In this document: positions 7,296 through 12,417 of the stretch, in pieces | Layout: each line of letters opens with the position of its first letter | Position numbering within the stretch: the first letter of the stretch is position 1 | The notes under the pieces: generated by a model | What the model saw: only the letters and a program-made list of their open reading frames with translations | Databases searched by the model: none | What the model was told of the DNA's origin: nothing | Source: Selenomonadaceae bacterium | GTDB taxonomy: Bacteria; Bacillota; Negativicutes; Selenomonadales; Selenomonadaceae | Assembly (NCBI GenBank): GCA_017529085.1 | Contig: JAFXOC010000051.1 | Span: forward strand, 1 to 12,417 | Direction: 5' to 3' | Length of the DNA: 12,417 nt | Made by a program: the position numbers and the translations under genes

Positions 7296-7368
7296 ATTTT
7301 GTATTTTGCCTCCCCGCCCAAATGGCGGGGAGGCAAAGGTCAGTAAGATATTTTTGGCGTTTACTATA
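7280..7368 (+). repeat. Dispersed hairpin repeat, copy A (inverted partner at 12261-12350)
   Basis: Bases 7280-7319 match the reverse complement of 12311-12350 at 37 of 40 positions. Bases 7350-7368 match the reverse complement of 12261-12279 at 18 of 19. Between these blocks is a 14-bp perfect stem (7305-7318 with 7324-7337, loop CAAAT). No T-run follows on either strand, so it is not a standard terminator. The copy covers the last codons of the PrsW-like gene and ends just at the ribosome site of rdgB. Confidence 0.85.
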
Positions 7369-7381
7369 AAAGGAGCGCATT

Positions 7382-7984
7382 ATGAAAAAGATTGTGATAG
7401 CTACGAAGAATAAAGGCAAAATACGGGAAATGAAGGACGCTTTTAACGGATTTAACGTTGAAGTTGCGGCGCTTGACGAGTTTGGTGAGTTGAAGGAAGC
7501 CGTTGAAGACGGCGAAACTTTTGAGGAAAATGCAAAAATAAAGGCGGCGCATTATCAAAAATTAACTGATACCGCAGTTATCGCAGACGATTCGGGATTA
7601 GAAGTAGAAATTTTAGACAATGCTCCCGGGGTGTATTCGGCTAGATTTGCGGGAGGTCACGAGTCGGACGCGGCGAATAACGAAAAATTGATTGAGGAGA
7701 TAAAAAAACGTAACGCGACAGAATCGCCCGCTAGGTATAGATGCGTACTTGCCTTTGCGGACGTATCGGGAGATATGTTGCTTACGGACGGCGCTTGCGA
7801 GGGAGAAATACGATTAACGCCTAAAGGTTCGGGAGGATTTGGGTACGACCCATACTTTTATATAGGCGAAAAATCTATGGCGGAACTTACATTAGAGGAA
7901 AAAGACAAGATAAGCCACAGAGGCGTTGCGTTAAGGAAGATGGTGAAACTGCTTGAAGCGCGGGGGATAATCGAGGCGTTGTGA
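7382..7984 (+). CDS. rdgB: RdgB/HAM1-type XTP/dITP pyrophosphatase
   Basis: This 200-residue cytoplasmic enzyme is full length for the family. It hydrolyses non-canonical purine nucleoside triphosphates (dITP, XTP) to the monophosphate, keeping them out of DNA and RNA. The N-terminal signature TKNKGK carries the T8, N10 and K13 of the family's T/S-x-x-N-x-x-K motif. ADDSGLEV (D69, D70) is the metal/catalytic loop. PGVYSARFAG, FGYDPYF (153-159) and SHRGVALRKM (178-187) are the nucleotide-recognition blocks. The ATG is set by AAAAGGAG at 7368-7375. It stands alone: the upstream spacer is a dispersed hairpin repeat and the downstream spacer is a GC-rich palindromic cluster. Nothing in the gene is broken. 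Confidence 0.95.
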   Translation: MKKIVIATKNKGKIREMKDAFNGFNVEVAALDEFGELKEAVEDGETFEENAKIKAAHYQKLTDTAVIADDSGLEVEILDNAPGVYSARFAGGHESDAANNEKLIEEIKKRNATESPARYRCVLAFADVSGDMLLTDGACEGEIRLTPKGSGGFGYDPYFYIGEKSMAELTLEEKDKISHRGVALRKMVKLLEARGIIEAL

Positions 7985-8066
7985 TGTTTCCCCAACCTTA
8001 CGCTTGAAAATTTCGTTGCAAATTTTTCCGCTAAAAGCTAAAATACAAATGAAAAAATTTCAATAA

Positions 8067-8190
8067 CTCTCCCCCCTACCCCCCCTTCTAAGAGGGGGGC
8101 TTGGTTAGCGGCAATGTAAAATTTTGGCTCAAAAGTAATAATCCGAGTGCCTCCCTCCTAGAGGGAGGTGCCCGAAGGGCGGAGGGAGAG
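8067..8190. repeat. GC-rich palindromic element with short terminal inverted repeats
   Basis: The 281-nt gap between rdgB and the hicB-like gene holds a ~124-bp element bounded by CTCTCCC (8067-8073) and GGGAGAG (8184-8190). Inside are three hairpins: CCCCCCT/AGGGGGG (8080-8086 with 8093-8099), CCTCCCTC/GAGGGAGG (8150-8157 with 8161-8168, loop CTA) and GCCC-GAA-GGGC (8170-8180). CTCCCTCC at 8151-8158 can instead pair with GGAGGGAG at 8181-8188. The CCCGAAGGGCGG core also occurs in the hairpin at 12305-12316, which suggests one repeat family. It has no coding capacity and resembles a REP/MITE-type element. Confidence 0.65.
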
Positions 8191-8211
8191 CCATGAAGAG
8201 CACAACATTTA

Positions 8212-8240
8212 TTGATTTGTCCACACTCTGATTTCTAAAA
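8212..8240 (+). promoter_or_regulatory. Weak candidate promoter before the hicB-like gene
   Basis: TTGATT (8212-8217) and TCTAAA (8234-8239) are spaced 16 nt apart and each match four of six consensus bases. They lie between the palindromic element and the start codon at 8266. If real, this would drive the hicB relic and the restriction-modification genes together. Confidence 0.28.
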
Positions 8241-8265
8241 ATTTACTGCACAAGGAGACGAGATT

Positions 8266-8493
8266 ATGAGCGACTATAATATTCAAATGACATGGGATAA
8301 AGATGCCGCAGTTTGGATTGCCACCAGTAACGATGTGCCTGGGTTGGCGTTGGAATCCGGCTCTTTTGATGCTCTGGTGGAGAGGGTAAAATACGCTGTC
8401 CCTGAACTTATGGAACTTAATCACAGAGCGGCAGCCGCATACAATCTTAAATTCGCCTCCAATCGAAGCGATGTGGTATCGGCGCATGGCTGA
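8266..8493 (+). CDS. HicB-like antitoxin (DUF1902 family), partner apparently lost
   Basis: This 75-residue protein has the compact partial RNase-H-like fold typical of HicB and DUF1902 proteins. A strand pair, IQMTWDKDAAVWIATSNDVPGL (residues 6-27), is followed by a helix, SFDALVERVKYAVPELMEL. The W-D-x-(D/E)-A-x-V-W-x-A-(T/S)-x-x-(D/N)-(V/I)-P-G-L pattern is the DUF1902 signature. There is no DNA-binding extension. Such proteins normally neutralise a HicA RNase encoded by an overlapping partner. Here the overlapping frame at 8486 starts like HicA but stops after nine codons, so this antitoxin appears orphaned. AAGGAG at 8252-8257 fixes the start. The restriction-modification genes begin 36 nt after the stop, so it may be co-transcribed with them. 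Whether it has any role there is unknown. Confidence 0.75.
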   Translation: MSDYNIQMTWDKDAAVWIATSNDVPGLALESGSFDALVERVKYAVPELMELNHRAAAAYNLKFASNRSDVVSAHG

Positions 8494-8515
8494 ATATGAG
8501 AAAAAAGTCAGATAA
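8486..8515 (+). pseudogene. Probable hicA toxin remnant (first nine codons only)
   Basis: ATG at 8486 overlaps the last 8 nt of the hicB-like gene and reads MAEYEKKVR before TAA at 8513. From memory, HicA toxins paired with DUF1902 proteins often start with an 'M...YEKKVR.IL...GC' segment, and an overlap of this kind is usual for such pairs. The rest of HicA, including its catalytic His, is absent here and is not found after the restriction genes. The frame break coincides with the start of the AT-rich module. A nine-residue match is short, so chance remains possible. Confidence 0.5.
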
Positions 8516-8529
8516 ATAAGGAGGAAAAT

Positions 8530-9558
8530 TTGAGATATATAGGTGGCAAACGATATTTACTGGACAGCATAATGGCCGAAATAAATAACTACACTAAAAA
8601 TGTAAGTGCAATAGTAGATATATTTTCGGGCAGCGGGATTGTATCTTCAAAGTTTAAAGAAGCAGGGTATAGCGTAATCGGCAACGATTTTTTATATTTT
8701 GCCTATGTAATAGGGCGAGGTTCTACTGCTTTAAATAAAGTGCCTACGTTTAAAAAACTTGGTGTTGATAACCCTATAAATTATCTTAATTTATTAAAAA
8801 TCGAAGATACGGATATTTCGCTAAAAGATTGCTTTATTTATCAAAACTATTCTCCGCATGATGATGTTGAGCGTATGTATTTCCAAGAAAATAATGCGAT
8901 AAAAATAGATATTATTCGTATAACGATAGAAAAATGGAGAAAACAATCTCTTATTGACGATGACGAATATTTTTATTTGCTTGCGTCCCTTGTTTCCGCC
9001 GTTCCTTATGTAAGCAATATAGCAGGAGTTTATGGAGCGTATTTAAAACATTGGGACGCAAGAACTTATAACGAAATTTATCTAAAACCACCTGATGTAA
9101 TAACGAACAATGCTAATGCAAAATTTTATAACGAAAATTGCGATACGCTTTTGCCAAAGATATCAGCCGATTTATTGTATGCCGACCCTCCGTATAATTC
9201 TCGCCAATATCTGCCTAACTATCACATATTGGAAACTGTTGCAAGATACGATTATCCTAAGATTCGCGGCGTAACGGGGATGCGTGATTATAAAGAGCAA
9301 CATTCGGATTTCTGCGTTTCAAAAAATGTTGAAACCGCATTTAGAAGTATGATTGAAAAAGCGAATGTCAAATATATTATTATCAGTTACAATAATGAGG
9401 GACTTCTTTCAACCGAAACGCTTTCTTCTATTTGCAGTGAATACGCTGTTACAAATTCTTTTCATCTTACCGAAATAAATTATAGAAGATATAACAACAT
9501 CGGCGCAACTAAACGTAAGGTTGTCGAACAGTTATATTTTTTTGAAAAAATCAGGTGA
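8530..9558 (+). CDS. FokI-type adenine methyltransferase, first half (D12 class)
   Basis: This 342-residue N6-adenine DNA methyltransferase protects one strand of the site cut by the downstream nuclease. IGGK at 4-7 and the SAM-binding motif I VDIFSGSGIV (29-38) are followed by a long target-recognition region. The catalytic motif IV is DPPY at 219-222 (LYADPPYNSRQY). The order is that of the D12/alpha class. The block around 108-180 (YSPHDDVERMYF, SNIAGVYGAYLKHWD) matches what I recall of the N-terminal half of M.FokI. The TTG start has a perfect AAGGAGG at 8518-8524. The stop TGA is followed, in the same frame after two codons, by the ATG of the second methylase. FokI and StsI methylases are single chains of about 650 residues, so this is a split form. 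Low GC compared with rdgB suggests transfer. Confidence 0.9.
   Translation: MRYIGGKRYLLDSIMAEINNYTKNVSAIVDIFSGSGIVSSKFKEAGYSVIGNDFLYFAYVIGRGSTALNKVPTFKKLGVDNPINYLNLLKIEDTDISLKDCFIYQNYSPHDDVERMYFQENNAIKIDIIRITIEKWRKQSLIDDDEYFYLLASLVSAVPYVSNIAGVYGAYLKHWDARTYNEIYLKPPDVITNNANAKFYNENCDTLLPKISADLLYADPPYNSRQYLPNYHILETVARYDYPKIRGVTGMRDYKEQHSDFCVSKNVETAFRSMIEKANVKYIIISYNNEGLLSTETLSSICSEYAVTNSFHLTEINYRRYNNIGATKRKVVEQLYFFEKIR
9552..9557 (+). promoter_or_regulatory. Ribosome site at the methylase split
   Basis: CAGGTG(A) overlaps the TGA stop of the first methylase and lies 6-7 nt before the ATG at 9565. It gives the second half its own modest initiation signal, favouring two coupled proteins over a simple nonsense mutation. 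Confidence 0.5.
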
Positions 9559-9564
9559 AATTTT

Positions 9565-10530
9565 ATGTCTGTTTTCTATAAATCTCCTTTGAATTATATC
9601 GGCGGAAAATATAAAATGCTTCCGCAAATTATGAATTTTTTTCCGCGAAACACAAACGTAATGTACGATTTATTCGCCGGCGGTTGCGATGTTTGCATCA
9701 ATGTTAATACCGACAAAATCTTCGCCAACGATATAAATTTTTTTGTTGTAGATATATTTAAGGAATTTCAAAAATTAACCATCGAAGAGTTATTGGAGAA
9801 AATTGATAGTTTAATCAAAGTTTGGGATTTAAATATGACGAATAAAGAGAGTTATATAAAATTCAGAAGTCATTACAATTCCCTGCCGGTTGAAAAAAGA
9901 AATCCAATCGAATTATATGTTTTGGTTTGTTATTCTTTTAATTATCAATTTCGTTTTAACAACAAACATGAATTTAATAATCCATTCGGAAAAAATCGCA
10001 GTAGCTTTAATCCAAAAATGCGCCAAAATTTGATTTATTTTCACCAAAAAATTAAAAGCATTACATTTTCATCTTTTAATTTTCATGATATAAATTTAGA
10101 TTTTCTTGAAGAAGGAGATTTCTTATACGCAGATCCGCCGTATAGAATTACTACCGGTAGTTATAACGATGGGAAACGCGGATTTGAAGGTTGGTCGGTA
10201 AACGATGACAGAGAATTATTTAATCTTCTCGATGAACTAAATAATCGTGGCGTGAAATTCGCTTTATCAAATGTGACAGAGCATAAAGGAGAAAAAAATA
10301 ACGAACTTATTGAATGGAAAGAGAAATATTATACCCACGAAATAAATTACAATTACAACAACAGCAATTACCACTCGCAAAGCAAAAATTATCAAACAAA
10401 AGAAGTGCTTATAACAAATTATTTGGAGGAAAATAATGACTACGAGAACTTTCGGTTGGATTCAAAATCCAGGTTCGTTGAAAAAATTAAAAGCCGTAAC
10501 GGGGATATTCAGCTTCAATTCGATTTTTAA
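9565..10530 (+). CDS. FokI-type adenine methyltransferase, second half (Dam/D12 class)
   Basis: This 321-residue N6-adenine methyltransferase should modify the opposite strand of the asymmetric site. It opens with SPLNYIGGKYKMLPQI, the N-terminal SAM-contact block of Dam-like enzymes. Motif I is DLFAGG (35-40) followed by FANDIN. A conserved block CYSFNYQFRFNN...NPFG spans about 122-142, and motif IV is DPPY at 190-193 followed by RITTGSYNDG. All of these fit the C-terminal half of M.FokI. Catalytic motifs of both halves are intact. The natural end of such proteins, 'EVLI.NY', falls at residue 286. The frame here runs on for 35 more residues, and residues 291-321 overlap the start of the nuclease gene in another frame. 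That tail is probably incidental. Base composition is very AT-rich (13 G+C in the 60 bases 9901-9960). Confidence 0.9.
   Translation: MSVFYKSPLNYIGGKYKMLPQIMNFFPRNTNVMYDLFAGGCDVCINVNTDKIFANDINFFVVDIFKEFQKLTIEELLEKIDSLIKVWDLNMTNKESYIKFRSHYNSLPVEKRNPIELYVLVCYSFNYQFRFNNKHEFNNPFGKNRSSFNPKMRQNLIYFHQKIKSITFSSFNFHDINLDFLEEGDFLYADPPYRITTGSYNDGKRGFEGWSVNDDRELFNLLDELNNRGVKFALSNVTEHKGEKNNELIEWKEKYYTHEINYNYNNSNYHSQSKNYQTKEVLITNYLEENNDYENFRLDSKSRFVEKIKSRNGDIQLQFDF
10425..10430 (+). promoter_or_regulatory. Ribosome site of the FokI-like nuclease gene
   Basis: GGAGGA at 10425-10430, 5 nt before ATG 10436, lies inside the second methylase gene. It supports the nuclease start and therefore the 95-nt overlap of two coding frames. 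Confidence 0.75.
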
Positions 10531-12235
10531 CAAAAATCTTTTGAACGAAAAATTGCCTCTGCTTTTACATAATAAACTTATCAGTCAAAGTGATTATGAT
10601 GCGTTCGTTTCCCATTTAAAGCAGAACAATATTGAGATTCCGTATAGCATTTTAAAGGGAAAAGGCTCAAATACAGGCTCTCGCAAAGACGCAATTTGCA
10701 CGGGAATAATTCAAGCCGTTATTGACGCTCAAAAAAATGTTACAATATTGACATTAAAAGATGAAAAGATAACGGTAAAAAAGCCGTATACAGACGATTG
10801 GACGGCTGACGGATATTTAAGATGGGGGATTTCTTGCGGACTTATCGAATATATAACCGAAACCGATACTTGCAAAATAACAGAATTGGGAGAAAGACTT
10901 GCAACATCCTCGGATGAATCAAAAATCGAATATGAATGTCTTACTGTGGCTTTGCTTTCATATCCTCCCGTAATAAGGGTATTGTCGCTTCTTAATGAAG
11001 AAGATAATTTGACAAAGTTTAATATCGGTAGTAGGCTGGGATTTAAAGGAGAGTTAGGCTTTACTTCTGTTCCGCAAGAAGTTTATCTATGCGATTTAGG
11101 AGAAGCCAAAACCACTTCTGAAAAATCTACCGTCAGAAGTAACGATGAAGGAGATTCAGACAAATATGCTCGCGGTATCGCCAGTTGGTTAATTCAAATG
11201 GGTTGGGTATCTTCGTCAAATTCCAAATTTACGGCTACATATCGAGGAAAAGAATATTCGGGCAATCTTCAAACATATTCTATAACCCGCGCGGGAGAGA
11301 AAGCTCTTACTAAAGCAAAAGGTAATTCAAGTCGCGCCGGAATCCCTAAAATTGTTATGTTTGAAATGTTGGCATCAAATAAGGCTCACGGCGCAAATTA
11401 TTTACGCTTTCAGCGGGCGTGTTTGTTAAAGTGCCTTTCAAATATCGGTAAAACATTAAAGCAATTAAAAAATTCTCTACAAAAATACAATTTGGATATG
11501 ACCGAAGCGGCAGTTAAAGATCATATTGAGGGTTTAATTGCCATTGGAATTTCTATACAATTTAAAGACGAAAAATACAAGTTGTTGGACAAGATAAAAT
11601 GTCTTGAATTGCCGGTTGCTTTGGAAACTCATTCAGACGATTTAATGACTCTTAAAGAGCGCGTACGCCAAAATTTAAAGGCTTTGAATCATAAATATTT
11701 AGTGCTTATTGATTTAGCGTACAGCGAGGCAACATCAAGAGCAAAGAAAAATCTTGACGCAAGAGAATTTGAAATTCAAACCGCCGATTTGTTGACGAAG
11801 GAATTAAATTTTACGGGCGAACGCTTGGGAGATTCCAATAGACCCGATATAATAATTTCATACGATACTAATGGGACAATAATTGACAATAAATCTTATA
11901 AGGACGGGTTTAATATTGATAAATCTTGCGCCGATGAAATGGGGCGGTATATAAGCGAAAATCAACAAAGATTGCCTAACATACCCTCTAATGAATGGTG
12001 GAAAGAATTTGATGAAAAAGTTACCAATTTTACCTTTTTGTTCATAACTTCATTTTTAAAAGGTAATTTTAAAAATCAACTGGAATATATTTCCACAACG
12101 CATAACGGTATAAAAGGAGCAGCCATAGGTGTAGAAAATTTACTCTATATGGCGGAACATCTTAAATGTAAAAATTTATCTTATGGCGAATTTTTCGATA
12201 AGTTTAAAAATGATGAGATGATTTTTGACAAATAA
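10436..12235 (+). CDS. FokI-like type IIS restriction endonuclease
   Basis: This 599-residue protein compares with about 580 in FokI. It starts TTRTFGWIQNPGSL, close to the FokI N-terminus (RTFGWVQNPG). The recognition region follows with SYPPVIRVLSLLNEEDNLTKF, LGFKGELGFTS and EGDSDKYAR, all recognisable FokI blocks. The C-terminal cleavage domain is of PD-(D/E)XK type: RPD (D471), IIDNKSY (D484, K486), DEMGRYISENQ, NEWWKEF and FLFITSFLKGNF. D471, D484 and K486 correspond to FokI D450, D467 and K469; the loop between the first two is four residues shorter here. FokI binds GGATG and dimerises to cut 9/13 nt away. Because the FGWxQNP block and other recognition blocks are retained, a GGATG-like site is a fair inference but is not shown. 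Both methylases lie directly upstream. No frameshift or stop interrupts the gene. Confidence 0.93.
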   Translation: MTTRTFGWIQNPGSLKKLKAVTGIFSFNSIFNKNLLNEKLPLLLHNKLISQSDYDAFVSHLKQNNIEIPYSILKGKGSNTGSRKDAICTGIIQAVIDAQKNVTILTLKDEKITVKKPYTDDWTADGYLRWGISCGLIEYITETDTCKITELGERLATSSDESKIEYECLTVALLSYPPVIRVLSLLNEEDNLTKFNIGSRLGFKGELGFTSVPQEVYLCDLGEAKTTSEKSTVRSNDEGDSDKYARGIASWLIQMGWVSSSNSKFTATYRGKEYSGNLQTYSITRAGEKALTKAKGNSSRAGIPKIVMFEMLASNKAHGANYLRFQRACLLKCLSNIGKTLKQLKNSLQKYNLDMTEAAVKDHIEGLIAIGISIQFKDEKYKLLDKIKCLELPVALETHSDDLMTLKERVRQNLKALNHKYLVLIDLAYSEATSRAKKNLDAREFEIQTADLLTKELNFTGERLGDSNRPDIIISYDTNGTIIDNKSYKDGFNIDKSCADEMGRYISENQQRLPNIPSNEWWKEFDEKVTNFTFLFITSFLKGNFKNQLEYISTTHNGIKGAAIGVENLLYMAEHLKCKNLSYGEFFDKFKNDEMIFDK

Positions 12236-12260
12236 AAATATTGTTATGAGAAAGGCTTAT

Positions 12261-12350
12261 TATAATAAACGCCAAAAATGTTTTTGCTTACCGTTGTCTC
12301 CCCACCCGAAGGGCGGGGAGACAAAATACAAAATTTATTGTCGTTGACTA
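12261..12350 (-). repeat. Dispersed hairpin repeat, copy B (inverted relative to 7280-7368)
   Basis: Read on the minus strand this is the same element as copy A, with two well-conserved blocks flanking a hairpin. Its stem is TTGTCTCCCC (12294-12303) with GGGGAGACAA (12315-12324), then an A/C mismatch and CCC/GGG with loop GAA. One stem pair is T-A where copy A has C-G, a compensating change. A perfect 12-nt palindrome, TTATTATAATAA (12257-12268), overlaps its outer edge and contains TATAAT on both strands. The 163-nt gap after the nuclease gene holds little else; no terminator with a T-run is seen. Confidence 0.85.
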
Positions 12351-12398
12351 AAAAAAAAATAGAAAAGAAGAAACTTACAACTAATCTGGAGGCTACAG

Positions 12399-12417
12399 GT
12401 GGAAAAATTTTTTTTGC
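12399..12417 (+). CDS. Start of a further gene, cut by the window edge
   Basis: GTG at 12399 reads MEKFFL before the window ends. CTGGAGG at 12386-12392 lies 6 nt upstream, a good ribosome site. Too little is visible to name a product. It follows the inverted repeat copy on the right side of the restriction module. Confidence 0.45.

Noticed and set aside
7305..7337. Hairpin as a rho-independent terminator for the PrsW-like gene
   Set aside because: The stem is strong, but it is followed by GGTCAG on the plus strand and by AATACA on the minus strand, with no T-run either way.
9556..9558. TGA read as tryptophan or selenocysteine
   Set aside because: TGA ends several clearly complete genes here (nirJ2, HAD, rdgB), Trp is encoded by TGG, and no selenocysteine-type stem-loop is evident.
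1..12417. CRISPR array, tRNA or rRNA genes
   Set aside because: No regularly spaced direct repeats were seen, and no tRNA or rRNA sequence was recognised on either strand by reading.

Overview
Organism. The window looks like chromosome of an anaerobic bacterium of the Firmicutes (Bacillota). Most genes have strong AGGAGG-type ribosome sites, TTG starts are common, and there is an isolated nirJ2-type radical SAM gene. Two Lys/Arg-led lipobox lipoproteins of the sugar-binding type add to this. A diderm class such as Negativicutes would fit, but nothing here settles the class. TGG encodes Trp and TGA is an ordinary stop, so the genetic code is standard.

Layout, left half. Bases 1-475 hold the end of an antitoxin gene overlapping a RelE/ParE-type toxin. 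Bases 580-3233 are a compact run: a NirJ2-like radical SAM/SPASM protein, a Cof-type HAD phosphatase and a PHP-domain phosphoesterase, with gaps of 5 and 3 nt. After a promoter-like spacer, 3337-6465 is a second operon: two paralogous RbsB/MglB-type sugar-binding lipoproteins and a membrane diguanylate cyclase with an extracytoplasmic Cache-like sensor. No ABC permease or ATPase is present, so this reads as a sensing module rather than an importer. A clean intrinsic terminator closes it. A PrsW-like membrane protease (6546-7295) and rdgB/HAM1 (7382-7984) follow.

Layout, right half. After rdgB comes a GC-rich palindromic repeat cluster, then an orphan HicB-like (DUF1902) antitoxin gene. Its overlapping partner reading frame begins like HicA but stops after nine codons. 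Immediately after that stop, base composition falls sharply and a FokI-type restriction-modification module starts: two D12-class adenine methyltransferases, then a FokI homologue with an N-terminal recognition region and a C-terminal PD-(D/E)XK nuclease. Known FokI systems carry the two methylase domains in one polypeptide. Here the halves are separate ORFs in the same frame, divided by one TGA. The second methylase frame also runs 95 nt into the nuclease gene. A new gene begins at the right edge.

Repeats. A ~90-bp element lies at 7280-7368 and again, inverted, at 12261-12350, bracketing rdgB, the hicB relic and the restriction system. Both copies contain a strong hairpin, and one stem pair differs by a compensating change.

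Main points for a second look: the split FokI-type module inserted at a broken hicBA locus, the flanking inverted repeats, and the permease-less binding-protein/diguanylate-cyclase operon.
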